From: Paenibacillus sp.
Lineage (GTDB): Bacteria; Bacillota; Bacilli; Paenibacillales; Paenibacillaceae
Length of the DNA stretch: 64,000 bases
Direction: 5' to 3'
NCBI GenBank assembly: GCA_017512705.1
Contig: JAFWEX010000105.1
Coordinates: forward strand, 62,001-126,000
Shown piece after piece: positions 1-8,402 of the stretch (position 1 is its first letter; the number at the start of each line of letters is the position of its first letter). Below the pieces are notes generated by a model that ran no database searches, was not told the origin of the DNA, and saw only the letters and a list, made by a program, of their open reading frames with translations. The translations under genes and the position numbers were made by a program.

Positions 1-1100
1 ACCCGGGCATCAAGGTGACGATGGAATCTGTCCCATTTGCTGATTATCAGCAGAAAATATCGGTGCTTGCCGCCGGAGGTTCGCTGCCCGATCTGGCCTG
101 GGTATCGGAACGCATGATACCACAGTTCAAGTCCAATCACATCCTGGCCGACGTGTCGGCGTTCAAGGATGATGCCGAGTTTAAGCTGGACGATTATATT
201 CCCAGCACGCTGGATCTCTTCCGTGAGGGAGATCAACTGTTAGGCTTGCCGTTTTCCACACCGCCGGTGGTGATGTTTTATAATAAAACGCTCTTTGACA
301 AGGCCGGGCTGACTGATCCCAATACGCTGGCTTCCAAAGGAGAATGGACGTGGGAGCAGTTCGAGGCCTCTGCCAAAGCGATAACCAGCAAGGATGCGGC
401 AAGTCGTACCTATGGGGCTAACTTTTTCCGAGACTGGAAGACTTGGGCGGTACTCTCTTCTTACTCCTGGTCGAATGGCAGCGGGCCATTTAACGAAGAT
501 ATGACAGCGTTTACCTGGAATGATGATTACGGTGCACAGACCTTTGCGATGCTGGACCGCATGATGTTTACGGACGAATCCCACCCGAAAGCGGGCGAGC
601 AGGTGAGTTTTGATGCGGGGAATGTGGGCATGTTCTTCGATAACTACAGTTATGTGTCCAAAGCAAGGGAGATCAAGGACTTTGAATGGAGTATTGCACC
701 TATGCCATCCGGCTCACAGGGCAGTGTACCGATGCTGGGGCAGGCCGGTTATGCCATGTTTAAGGACAGCAAACATCCGGAGGAAACGAAGAAACTGCTG
801 AAGTATTTTGCGAGTGAACAGGGAACGCAGGCAACCGCTACGTATTTTGTGCCCGCTCGTACGTCGGTTCTGAACTCCGATGCCTTCATCCAACAGCCGA
901 ACAATCCGAGCAAAGAGCATATCGTGCAGGCGGTCATTGATGAAATGCCGAAAGCACGGCTGATCCCGGGGCATATTCGCTGGCAGGATATTGATAATGT
1001 GGTGCTGCAAGGGTTTGACCGATTATTCGCCCGTACGGCCGCTCCCGAGGATAATCTGAAACAGATGCAGATGGAAGTGCAGAACATATTACAGCCGTGA
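1..1100 (+). CDS. ABC transporter extracellular solute-binding protein, family 1 (5' end outside window)
   Basis: The reading frame is open from the first bases to a TGA at 1098-1100, so the N-terminus (signal peptide and roughly 70-80 residues, judging from the usual 420-450 aa length) lies upstream of the window. The visible part has the typical family 1 pattern: an ADYQQK-like segment near the start, the 'GGSLPDLAWVSE' element, 'LLGLPFSTPPVVMFYNKTLFDKAGL' split over the hinge, and a C-terminal lobe rich in Gly and aromatic residues. These proteins capture an oligosaccharide outside the membrane and hand it to a MalFG-type permease pair. Two such permeases follow at 2046-3798. The substrate cannot be read from sequence. 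The family call is firm; the sugar specificity is unknown. Confidence 0.9.
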   Translation, partial: PGIKVTMESVPFADYQQKISVLAAGGSLPDLAWVSERMIPQFKSNHILADVSAFKDDAEFKLDDYIPSTLDLFREGDQLLGLPFSTPPVVMFYNKTLFDKAGLTDPNTLASKGEWTWEQFEASAKAITSKDAASRTYGANFFRDWKTWAVLSSYSWSNGSGPFNEDMTAFTWNDDYGAQTFAMLDRMMFTDESHPKAGEQVSFDAGNVGMFFDNYSYVSKAREIKDFEWSIAPMPSGSQGSVPMLGQAGYAMFKDSKHPEETKKLLKYFASEQGTQATATYFVPARTSVLNSDAFIQQPNNPSKEHIVQAVIDEMPKARLIPGHIRWQDIDNVVLQGFDRLFARTAAPEDNLKQMQMEVQNILQP

Positions 1101-1149
1101 AGAAACAGGGGATTGAAGCTGATCGGGCAGGAGTGAGGGAAACGAGGGA

Positions 1150-2049
1150 GTGATGAGAGGCATGGAAGAAATGAAGGAACAAAAGGAGATAGCTCAAGTA
1201 CAGGACATGTGGAATGTACAGAAGACAGGTCAGTTGAAGACGATGCTGCATCAGAAACCGTTGTCGCTTATCATCAGTCTGCCTGAGAATAGACTCGCCA
1301 TGGCTCGGGCGGCACAGGAGGAAGGTGCGGATGCACTGAAGGTTCACTATAATGTGGGCCACCGTGCGAGTGGCAATCATTTTGGTTCGCTGGCTGAATA
1401 TATCGAGATGTTTCGTACGATTCGCGCGGAGTTCGGAGGACCGTTAGGTGTTGTGCCATCCGGCAGCATCGAAGGGACACGGCGAGAGGATGTGGAGCGC
1501 TTGTCCGGTCTGGGGTTTGATTTTTACTCGATCTATGCACATCATCTGCCTTCATTTATGCTGAGCGATCTGGGGCTGGAATCTACGTTTGCGATTAACG
1601 ATACGTATGATGTGTCTCTCGTGACAGCGGCTGCGCATTTCGGTTTTACTGCACTGGAGGCCTCCATTGTACCTGGCAAAGAATACGGCACCCCGCTCAG
1701 CTTCGCGGATGTTCTTCACTATCGGCGGCTCGTCCTGCAAGCCAGAGTACCGGTATTGGTTCCTTCCCAGCGGAAGCTGGTGCCGGAGGATGTACCCGTG
1801 TTGCATCATAGCGGTATCAAAGCCATTATGCTCGGGGCGATTGTTACAGGCAAAACGGAGGATGAGCTGCGCAGAGCGGTAAGCGGTTTCCGTAACGCGA
1901 TGGATCGTCTCGGACAAAGGGAGCCTTCGGGCTTGGAAGCGTTTGTTCCGGCATCATCTTCGTCTGCAACTGGGCATTCTGATCCTTCTGAACCTTCCGA
2001 TCCTGTGGAACTTTCGGATCCTCCTGGATCAACGAGGAACGGGTCGTGA
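1150..2049 (+). CDS. TIM-barrel-like protein of unknown function in a sugar ABC operon
   Basis: This 299-residue protein reads as a beta/alpha barrel: alternating short hydrophobic strands and helices, a 'GADALKVHYN' strand, a 'VVPSGSI' strand, and a phosphate-loop-like 'GAIVTG' near residue 233. That layout is shared with ManNAc-6-P epimerase (NanE)-type and thiazole-synthase-type barrels, but I cannot assign a reaction. The last 40 or so residues are a Ser/Pro/Asp-rich tail (repeated SDPSEP-like units) not expected in a barrel enzyme. The start may be GTG 1150 (GGAGTGAGGG about 9 nt upstream) or ATG 1153 or 1162. The frame overlaps the next permease by 4 nt, so it is cotranscribed and probably handles the imported compound. 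No signal peptide is seen, so it is cytoplasmic. Confidence 0.7.
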   Translation: MMRGMEEMKEQKEIAQVQDMWNVQKTGQLKTMLHQKPLSLIISLPENRLAMARAAQEEGADALKVHYNVGHRASGNHFGSLAEYIEMFRTIRAEFGGPLGVVPSGSIEGTRREDVERLSGLGFDFYSIYAHHLPSFMLSDLGLESTFAINDTYDVSLVTAAAHFGFTALEASIVPGKEYGTPLSFADVLHYRRLVLQARVPVLVPSQRKLVPEDVPVLHHSGIKAIMLGAIVTGKTEDELRRAVSGFRNAMDRLGQREPSGLEAFVPASSSSATGHSDPSEPSDPVELSDPPGSTRNGS

Positions 2050-2960
2050 GCCGCATTAGCAAACGGAGACGCGGAGGGCCGCTCGCCAGGGAGGCGCAGA
2101 TTGCTGGCTGGTTGTTTATTTCGCCCATGGTGCTGGGCTTTACGTTGCTGCTCTTGTTCCCGATGGGTCTTGCATTTTATATGAGTCTGACGGATTGGCC
2201 GCTGCTGGGAGATCACGAATTTATTGGACTGGATAATTATCGGAATATCATGACGGACGCCATGTTCTGGGATGTGCTCGGCAATACAGTTTATTTTACG
2301 GCAGGTCTGGTGCCGCTGAATATTGTGCTGGCTCTGCTGCTCGCATTGTTGTTATCCAAAAGCATTCGAGGGATTGGCATATTTAGAACGGCTATCTTTG
2401 TGCCAGTCATGACGTCATTAATCGTGTGGGCCATTGTGTGGAAGCTAATGTACGCGACGGAGTCGGGATTAATCAACCAACTGCTGCTGATGATCGGCAT
2501 CAAAGGCCCGGCCTGGCTGTACGATCCCAATCTGGCCATGCCTGCGGTCATCGTGACTAGTGTGCTGAAGAATGTTGGGCTGAATATGGTGCTGTTCATT
2601 GCAGCACTTCAGCAAGTCCCTCGTTCTCTATACGAAGCGGCGACACTGGATGGCGCGGGCAAGAGAGCTTCTTTTTTCAACGTCACCCTGCCTATGATTA
2701 CACCGACTGTATTTCTGACCGTAGTGATGACCGTCATCGGGTCTCTGAAAGTATTCGGACAGATCTATGTCATGACCCAAGGCGGGCCGAGCAACAGCAC
2801 CAAGGTTCTGGTCTATTACATTTGGGAAAAAGCGTTCAAGCTATTTCAGTTCGGCTATGCTTCTTCCCTCGCCTATGTGCTATTCGTGATCGTACTGATT
2901 CTGACGCTGCTGCAATGGCAACTCCGAAAGAGGTGGGTATTTGGTGAAGGCGACGCCTAG
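2046..2960 (+). CDS. Carbohydrate ABC transporter permease (MalF/UgpA type)
   Basis: A 304-residue integral membrane protein with about six transmembrane helices, opening with 'LFISPMVLGFTLLLLFPMG'. It carries the cytoplasmic EAA loop ('EAATLDGAG', near residue 196) that contacts the ATPase. This is the first permease of a CUT1-type sugar importer. It starts at GTG 2046 inside the stop of the preceding gene (GTGA overlap), with GAGG about 9 nt upstream, which indicates translational coupling. No ATPase gene is seen in this operon. CUT1 systems in Bacillota commonly borrow the shared MsmX-type ATPase encoded elsewhere, so that is the likely partner. Confidence 0.93.
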   Translation: MSRISKRRRGGPLAREAQIAGWLFISPMVLGFTLLLLFPMGLAFYMSLTDWPLLGDHEFIGLDNYRNIMTDAMFWDVLGNTVYFTAGLVPLNIVLALLLALLLSKSIRGIGIFRTAIFVPVMTSLIVWAIVWKLMYATESGLINQLLLMIGIKGPAWLYDPNLAMPAVIVTSVLKNVGLNMVLFIAALQQVPRSLYEAATLDGAGKRASFFNVTLPMITPTVFLTVVMTVIGSLKVFGQIYVMTQGGPSNSTKVLVYYIWEKAFKLFQFGYASSLAYVLFVIVLILTLLQWQLRKRWVFGEGDA

Positions 2961-3798
2961 ATTGACAAGGCAGGGGTTCGGCGCAGCTGTGGGCACATAC
3001 TTGGTGCTAACGGTGATATCGCTCATCATGATTGTTCCGTTGATCTGGATGATCTCGACATCCTTCAAGGAGCCGCAGAGCATATTCACCTATCCACCGC
3101 AGTGGATACCGGACACCTTACAATTTCAGAATTATATCGATGTGTTCCGATTGATTCCGTTTCATCGTTTTTATGGGAACAGTGTGTATATCTCTGCGTT
3201 GGTAGTACTTGGGACGGTGTTTTTTGCCTCTCTCGCAGGGTATGCCTTTGCCAAGATTCCATTTAAGGGACGGAATGTCGTTTTTCTCATTTTGCTGAGC
3301 GCGATGATGATTCCGCATGAGGTGACCGCCATCCCGATGTTTCTGTTTATGCGTGAACTTGGGTGGATCGATACGCATCTTCCGCTGATTTTACTGCCGA
3401 TCTTTGGTGCGGGCGGAGTGTTTGGCATCTTTGTTATGCGTCAGTTCTTCATGACCGTGCCGACCGGGCTGGAGGAAGCGGCAATGATTGATGGATGCAG
3501 CCGGTTCCGAATTTATGCGCAGATTATGCTACCCCTTGCCAAGCCGGGCATGGCTACCCTGACGATTTTTACATTTGTGACGAGCTGGAATGAATTCTTC
3601 GATCCGTTGATTTTTATTAATTCACGAGAGTTGATGACACTGCCGTTAGGGTTATCCTTGTTTACGGATGAAGTGGGTACAGCCTGGCAGTATTTGATGA
3701 GTGCTACGGTGATGGCAACGGTGCCGCTTTTGATTGTTTTTTTCTTGGCGCAGCGACGTTTCATTGAGGGCGTGGCGATGACGGGATTGAAGGAGTAA
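2941..3798 (+). CDS. Carbohydrate ABC transporter permease (MalG/UgpE type)
   Basis: A 285-residue membrane protein with six predicted helices. It has the EAA-loop signature 'EEAAMIDGCS' near residue 180 and the family element 'SWNEFFDPLIF' in the following helix. It pairs with the upstream permease to form the transmembrane channel. The start is TTG 2941 or GTG 2944, both inside the 3' end of the upstream gene (about 20 nt overlap), with an AGAGGTGGG stretch just before. The gap to the oxidoreductase downstream is short, consistent with one transcript from the binding protein to 5181. Confidence 0.93.
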   Translation: MVKATPRLTRQGFGAAVGTYLVLTVISLIMIVPLIWMISTSFKEPQSIFTYPPQWIPDTLQFQNYIDVFRLIPFHRFYGNSVYISALVVLGTVFFASLAGYAFAKIPFKGRNVVFLILLSAMMIPHEVTAIPMFLFMRELGWIDTHLPLILLPIFGAGGVFGIFVMRQFFMTVPTGLEEAAMIDGCSRFRIYAQIMLPLAKPGMATLTIFTFVTSWNEFFDPLIFINSRELMTLPLGLSLFTDEVGTAWQYLMSATVMATVPLLIVFFLAQRRFIEGVAMTGLKE

Positions 3799-3825
3799 TC
3801 AGGATTGGGAAGGAGGAGGTACGAC

Positions 3826-5181
3826 TTGAGTGAACAGAAGCGTGTGAACAGAGAAACGGCGGATGTTGTAATTGTCGGGGGCGGCCCTGCCGGGATTGCA
3901 GCAGCGATTGCAGCAGGAAGGCAGGGGGTTCGAGTTGTACTGGTGGAACGCTATGGATTCGTAGGTGGGATGTCCACAGCCGCGATGGTCTATCCTTGGA
4001 TGACGTTTCATACCGCACAGGGGGAGCAAGTCATTCGGGGGATTGCACAGGAGATCGTGGATCGATTGCAATCCTGCGGCGGCTCCCCGGGACATCTGCG
4101 GGATACAGTTGGATTTGTGCATACGTTGACACCGTACGATCCGTCTGTCTATCCGGTGGTTGCGGCAGAAATGTTGCAGGAGGCCGGAGTTCGGCTCTTG
4201 TTGCACAGCTTCGTAGATGATGTGGTTGTGGTGGAAGACCGGATAAAGGCTGTGCGAGTCACGAGTAAATCGGGGGAGCTGGAGATTCAGGCAACTGTAT
4301 TTGTCGATGCCAGTGGTGATGCGGATGTGGCTTATTTGGCTGGCGCTGCCATAGCGAAGGGTAGAGATGAGGACAACAAGTCTCAGCCTATGACGATGAA
4401 ATTCCGGATGCGCGGCGTGGACCTTAGGCGTGTGAAGCAGTATATGCAGGAGCATCCAGAGGATTTCTATGAAAAGACCCCTCATGCCGAGCTGGATACG
4501 ATCCCACTAACGGGAGTGAGTGGCTTCTACTCGCACTGGAAGAAAGCGGCGGTACCGATTCAGCGTGATCAGGTATTATTTTTTACCGGGCCGGCTGAAG
4601 ATGAAGTGTTAATTAATTGCACTCGGGTGCAAGGGTTTGATGCGACAGCGACTGCGGATCTGACGGCCGCCGAAATGGAGGGACGGAAGCAGGTGCTGCT
4701 GATCGCGGAGTTCCTGCGGAATGATGTTCCAGGATTCGAACAGTCCTCCATCTCGGCTGTAGCGCCACAGATCGGTATCCGTGAATCGAGACGTATCATA
4801 GGCCGCTATGCACTGACTCAGGAAGATGTAGTTGCAGGTCAGAAGTTCGAGGATGTCATCGCCAGAAGCGGCTATCCTATTGATATTCATGATCCATCCG
4901 GGCAAGGAGTGACGGCGGCTTTTATCCAAGGTGATGGAGCATATGATATTCCGTATCGTTGCCTTATCTCGCAGAATAGGAGTAATCTGCTGGCTGCCGG
5001 GCGTTGTATCTCGACAACACACGAGGCTCATGCCACGACCAGATTGACCCCAAGCTGCATGGCAACAGGAGAGGCAGCGGGAACAGCAGCGGCGCTGGCA
5101 GTGAAGCTGAATCTTGCTCCTGTGGTGTTGCCTGTATCGCTGTTGCAGGAAGAACTTCGACAGCATGGTGCAGCGATATGA
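3826..5181 (+). CDS. FAD-dependent oxidoreductase (FAD_oxidored family)
   Basis: About 451 residues. The N-terminus is a Rossmann dinucleotide fold ('VVIVGGGPAGIAAA') followed by the 'LVERYGFVGGMST' segment characteristic of PF12831-type flavoproteins. A C-terminal FAD-closing region contains 'NLLAAGRCISTTHEAHATTR' split around the Gly-Arg-Cys. I place the start at TTG 3826 because a perfect AAGGAGGAGGT lies 5-15 nt upstream; the longer frame from TTG 3805 would contain that site inside the gene. Members of this family often sit beside sugar transporters and hydrolases and are thought to oxidise sugar-derived or organic-acid substrates, but the reaction here is unknown. It is the last gene of the importer operon, followed by a strong terminator. 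Confidence 0.87.
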   Translation: MSEQKRVNRETADVVIVGGGPAGIAAAIAAGRQGVRVVLVERYGFVGGMSTAAMVYPWMTFHTAQGEQVIRGIAQEIVDRLQSCGGSPGHLRDTVGFVHTLTPYDPSVYPVVAAEMLQEAGVRLLLHSFVDDVVVVEDRIKAVRVTSKSGELEIQATVFVDASGDADVAYLAGAAIAKGRDEDNKSQPMTMKFRMRGVDLRRVKQYMQEHPEDFYEKTPHAELDTIPLTGVSGFYSHWKKAAVPIQRDQVLFFTGPAEDEVLINCTRVQGFDATATADLTAAEMEGRKQVLLIAEFLRNDVPGFEQSSISAVAPQIGIRESRRIIGRYALTQEDVVAGQKFEDVIARSGYPIDIHDPSGQGVTAAFIQGDGAYDIPYRCLISQNRSNLLAAGRCISTTHEAHATTRLTPSCMATGEAAGTAAALAVKLNLAPVVLPVSLLQEELRQHGAAI

Positions 5182-5256
5182 GGATGAGGACAGTGTGAAT
5201 TCATGATCATCTGGGGAATAGATTTAAGCTATCGACGATGATTGAATGGAAGTATG

Positions 5257-5301
5257 AAGAACTCCGAAAACCCACTACATTCAAGGGTTTTCGGAGTTCT
5301 T
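5257..5301. terminator. Rho-independent terminator between convergent genes
   Basis: A perfect 17-bp inverted repeat, AAGAACTCCGAAAACCC at 5257-5273 and its complement at 5285-5301, with an 11-nt loop. GTTTT follows on the + strand. It sits between the + strand oxidoreductase (ends 5181) and the - strand kinase (ends 5311), so it may serve both, although the U-run is better on the + side. Confidence 0.85.
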
Positions 5302-5310
5302 GTTTTAGAA

Positions 5311-6327
5311 TCAGTCCTGCGTAGGACTAGCCTTCATCTCATAGATTTTTTGGAACGTGTGGAGATACATCGTCTTCTTAGCATCGTCATCTGTATGAAG
5401 ATAATACTCTATGAATCTGTACCCGAACATGAGCAGGATCAGCTCATAGACGCAATTCTCGGCGACAGGAGGGGCGGCCGCAAATTCGAAAAAGCCTTTG
5501 TAGTAAGCGGGGATACATCGTTGGTAGTATTCGATCATGTGATCGATATTGGCTTCATCCGCAATCAGGCTTGCGATATCCTCACCCATGTAGCCCCAGC
5601 CACTCATGTCCCAATCGATGATTGCGAATGTTCTGTCTGTGTAGATCAGGTTGTTCACCCAGAAGTCCCGATGGCATAACACGACGGGTAATTTTTCGAT
5701 GCGGGCAAGGATCTCATCCGCGTGCTCATCGAGATCGATAAGCATCTGTCGCACATGCTTCGGGAATTCGCAATCCTCCGAACGGATATAATTGTAGACA
5801 AGTGGCCAAGAACGGTAATGCAGATACGTGTTCTTCATGAGATCTGCATGGCTCAGATTGGTCAGACTCTGGAGCACTATGGGCTGCTCCGCATACAACT
5901 TGCCTTGATAGCGACCCCATTCCAGCGCGGCTTGTTCATACATGTCGCTAGTCAATTCAAGACCGGTCACGCCGTCAATATATTCTAGCCACAGCTCGAA
6001 TTCATCTTCTTCGGTATTCATCTCGGAGTGATAACACGTTGGCCAGCGGAGAGCATCCGAGAACGTTGCCCCCAGGTCAGAAGCGTACAGATCATACTCC
6101 CGACGCCATGATTCCGGATCGCCATAGCGTGCGAATTTTTTCTGGATTTTCAGAACGATACGGTAACGCAGGTTTTGTCCATCCACAGTTTCCGCGTTGC
6201 CTGTTACCAGGTGCACATCACCTACCGTTCCGCCCTGTAATGGCACAGTTTGGCACTCAGCAGAAAGAATAGTCGTTTTGAACTTTTGACTTAAGGCAGA
6301 GATCAGCGATTTGTAGTTCATATTCAT
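5311..6327 (-). CDS. Phosphotransferase of the aminoglycoside/choline kinase (APH) fold
   Basis: A 338-residue cytoplasmic protein with the APH-family catalytic loop 'VVLCHRDFWVNNLIY' (HxDxxxxN, Brenner motif) followed by the metal-binding 'FAIIDWDMSGWG'. That is the order found in PF01636 kinases, which phosphorylate small hydroxylated molecules such as aminoglycosides, macrolides, choline or homoserine. The ligand cannot be deduced. The ATG at 6327 overlaps the rsgA stop by 4 nt (ATGA), so translation is coupled to rsgA. That is an unusual neighbour and gives some reason to consider a ribosome-drug or stress connection. Housekeeping metabolite kinase activity is an equally valid alternative. 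Confidence 0.85.
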   Translation of the reverse strand: MNMNYKSLISALSQKFKTTILSAECQTVPLQGGTVGDVHLVTGNAETVDGQNLRYRIVLKIQKKFARYGDPESWRREYDLYASDLGATFSDALRWPTCYHSEMNTEEDEFELWLEYIDGVTGLELTSDMYEQAALEWGRYQGKLYAEQPIVLQSLTNLSHADLMKNTYLHYRSWPLVYNYIRSEDCEFPKHVRQMLIDLDEHADEILARIEKLPVVLCHRDFWVNNLIYTDRTFAIIDWDMSGWGYMGEDIASLIADEANIDHMIEYYQRCIPAYYKGFFEFAAAPPVAENCVYELILLMFGYRFIEYYLHTDDDAKKTMYLHTFQKIYEMKASPTQD

Positions 6328-7397
6328 TTTTTCCAGCCTCCGTTCTTTCTCGTTTGCTTGCTCGACATGGCGATCGATTTATTGCGGGCCCTCTTGTCGA
6401 TGAGGTAATTCGTTTTATCCTGAACATATTTGTTCTCATGTTGCTGGGCAATATAATACTCCCACCGTTCCAGTGACAATAATCCGCCATCCAGAGCGGC
6501 CAGAACCGCACAGCCAGGCTCGGCCTGATGGCGGCAATCTGTAAATCGGCATTGAGGGAACCATTCCTCTACATCAGTAAAGCTTGCACGTATTCCTTCG
6601 TCGGCATCGAAAAGTCCAAGCTCGCGCATACCCGGCGTATCAATGACCATCGCACCAGAGGGGAGCATGAACAACTGGCGGTGCGTTGTGGTATGTCGCC
6701 CCCGGCTGTCTTCCTCTCGAATTGACTCAACCTTCATTACATCCTGTTCCATCAAGGCATTGAGCAGAGAGGATTTACCGACGCCGGACATGCCGAGAAA
6801 GACAACGGTTTTACCAGGCCTTAAGTAGAGATCGAGTTCCTTAATCCCTTGGCTTGTATGACTGGAGATCACGTGAACCGGTACATCAGGGATGCTCTGT
6901 GTGACTTCAGCAAGTGGTAGATTATAGTCTCCAACGAGATCAGCTTTGGTCAAAATGATGATCGGCTGGCCGCCGCTCTGTCTTGCTTGTGTCAGATACC
7001 GCATGATGCGGGTAATATTGAAATCCCTATTCAGAGAAGTGAGAATGAAAATATAGTCAAAATTGGTTGCAACGACTTGCTCCAGTACGGTTTTGACATA
7101 GCTTGCGACATGACCTGAGAAATCCGCGCGTGAGAACTTTGAGTGACGGGGCAGTACCTTAACGATGAGAGAATCTCCACTCTCGTTGTACTGCAGCAAG
7201 ACAAAGTCTCCGACGCACGGAAAGTCTGCGCGTGATTCCGCGCTGTGATAGAACAAGCCTTTGAGCACGGCCGTTACTTCTCCGCGCTCGGTTATGACCG
7301 TGAAGCGCTCGCGGCGAAGCTCCGTTACCCTGCCCGCCAATAATCCGTCGGGAATTGCATCTATTTCTACATAGCCATACGTTTTCAAATCCATCAT
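6324..7397 (-). CDS. rsgA: Ribosome small-subunit-dependent GTPase A (RsgA/YloQ family)
   Basis: A 357-residue circularly permuted GTPase. An N-terminal OB-fold is followed by G4 ('ILTKADL'), then the P-loop ('GMSGVGKSSLLNAL'), G3 ('VIDTPGMRELG') and a zinc knuckle 'CRFTDCRHQAEPGC' near residues 280-295. This order defines RsgA, which helps late 30S subunit maturation and releases assembly factors. ATG 7397 has AGGAGCT upstream in the mRNA; a second ATG follows directly. In B. subtilis the main copy (yloQ) lies with prkC/prpC. This one instead sits beside an APH-type kinase and behind a structured leader, so it may be a paralogue with its own regulation. Confidence 0.92.
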   Translation of the reverse strand: MMDLKTYGYVEIDAIPDGLLAGRVTELRRERFTVITERGEVTAVLKGLFYHSAESRADFPCVGDFVLLQYNESGDSLIVKVLPRHSKFSRADFSGHVASYVKTVLEQVVATNFDYIFILTSLNRDFNITRIMRYLTQARQSGGQPIIILTKADLVGDYNLPLAEVTQSIPDVPVHVISSHTSQGIKELDLYLRPGKTVVFLGMSGVGKSSLLNALMEQDVMKVESIREEDSRGRHTTTHRQLFMLPSGAMVIDTPGMRELGLFDADEGIRASFTDVEEWFPQCRFTDCRHQAEPGCAVLAALDGGLLSLERWEYYIAQQHENKYVQDKTNYLIDKRARNKSIAMSSKQTRKNGGWKK

Positions 7398-7694
7398 ATT
7401 TGTTTGTTAGCTCCTTTAATGTTGTTTTTGGACGCAAAAATGCCACGGACAAGCAGCCTCTAAAGAAGCTGCTGTCGCGCGGCATCAGGACGCAAAAAGG
7501 ATACGACCTTGATCGTATCCTGCAAACAGCAATATTCACGAAAGGTTACTTAGGACGGCATAGCAAACAGAACGGGCATAATCCCGCTTTTTTCACGTAT
7601 GCCAGCTATTCAGTTCTAAGAACAAACCACCATATAAGTAGTTGCCATTAAAACACATCTCCCTTCGTATCAGGAACTTGCTTATCGCTAAGCT
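7398..7694 (-). promoter_or_regulatory. Structured 5' leader of rsgA with tandem terminator-like hairpins
   Basis: About 300 nt lie between the predicted start site and rsgA. Reading on the - strand there is a short frame (7648-7616), then a stem with arms GGCATA/TATGCC (7557-7562 and 7598-7603) enclosing CGGG/CCCG (7573-7586). Next comes an 8-bp hairpin (GGATACGA and complement, 7499-7520) followed by a U-run. Last is a longer imperfect hairpin (ATGCC...GGCAT, 7440-7485, with an inner GCAGC stem) again followed by a U-run. Both U-runs are followed by the same GCGTCC, giving two copies of GGACGCAAAAA on the + strand (7430-7440 and 7488-7498). This looks like transcription attenuation. It might also simply stop read-through from the glnQHMP operon. 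Confidence 0.6.
7616..7648 (-). CDS. Possible 10-residue leader peptide upstream of rsgA
   Basis: ATG at 7648 opens a 10-codon frame (MATTYMVVCS) ending in TAG. AAGGGAG lies about 10 nt upstream in the mRNA, a good ribosome binding site. The frame ends just before the hairpin series of the rsgA leader, the arrangement expected of a translation-sensing attenuator. A frame this short can occur by chance, so the evidence is its position and its ribosome binding site. Confidence 0.4.
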   Translation of the reverse strand: MATTYMVVCS

Positions 7695-7700
7695 GTCTAT

Positions 7701-7729
7701 AAAATAACCTTTTTTGGAAAAAAAATCAA
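7701..7729 (-). promoter_or_regulatory. Sigma-A promoter of the rsgA unit
   Basis: On the - strand, -35 TTGATT (7729-7724), 17-bp spacer, -10 TATTTT (7706-7701). The predicted transcript would start near 7694 and carry the whole structured leader. Confidence 0.6.
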
Positions 7730-7937
7730 TGACTGAACAGTTAATCGTGAATTATTCTACCAGTTATGATATAGATGGGTTGAAGTGGGGGTCTAACTTG
7801 TATTCCGCAAGTAGTTACAGGTTGTGGGAAAATTAAACATTCATATTTCTTTCAGGAGTAGGCAAGAAATATAAATTGAGTATGATTACAATTAGATGAA
7901 TCAGATCCGGATCCTATGTGAAAAAGGGGAGTTCAAT

Positions 7938-8336
7938 ATGAAAAACGTTACACCATTTTTAATGTTCCAAGGTGGTATTGCAGAAGAAGCTATGAATTAC
8001 TACACATCACTCATTGAGGATTCAGAAATTAAAAGCATTACTCGATACGGTCCTGATGGACCCGGTAAAGAAGGTACAGTCATACAAGCTATTTTCTCGT
8101 TAAAAGGGCAGGAGTTCATGTGTATCGACAGCCATGTTAATCATGAGTTTACGTTTACCCCGTCTTTTTCAATCTATCTTACGTGTGATACCGAAGAGGA
8201 AATCGACAGCCTTTATGGAAAAATGATGCAAAATGGCACAGCACTCATGCCTATAAATAATTATGGATTCAGTAAGAAATTCGGATGGCTGGTGGATCAG
8301 TTTGGCCTATCTTGGCAGTTAAATTTACCAGCGTGA
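7938..8336 (+). CDS. PhnB/VOC-like protein (3-demethylubiquinone-9 3-methyltransferase-type domain)
   Basis: A 132-residue single-domain protein of the glyoxalase/VOC superfamily, PhnB type (PF06983 pattern). It opens with 'TPFLMFQGGIAEEAMNYYTSLI', has 'FMCIDSH' mid-chain and ends in 'FGLSWQLNL'. These proteins form paired beta-alpha-beta-beta-beta units; substrates are mostly unknown, and names derived from ubiquinone methyltransferases are misleading. The start is ATG 7938, with AAGGGGAG 8-13 nt upstream; an in-frame earlier ATG at 7896 lacks such a site. It stands alone on its strand between two leftward units and is followed by a hairpin. Confidence 0.85.
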   Translation: MKNVTPFLMFQGGIAEEAMNYYTSLIEDSEIKSITRYGPDGPGKEGTVIQAIFSLKGQEFMCIDSHVNHEFTFTPSFSIYLTCDTEEEIDSLYGKMMQNGTALMPINNYGFSKKFGWLVDQFGLSWQLNLPA

Positions 8337-8402
8337 CCAACCTAATGTAAAAATAACCTGCATGGTGAGTTCTTCCGTCACCGTAACAAATCATAGGAAA
8401 CT

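Noticed and set aside
3799-4485. A 228-codon antisense frame across the FAD oxidoreductase gene
   Set aside because: Shadow of a GC-rich coding region; the + strand frame has clear FAD-binding motifs and a ribosome binding site.
7355-7651. A 98-codon open frame on the + strand opposite the rsgA start and leader
   Set aside because: It runs through the hairpins and promoter-proximal leader of rsgA, has no ribosome binding site and a composition unlike a protein.
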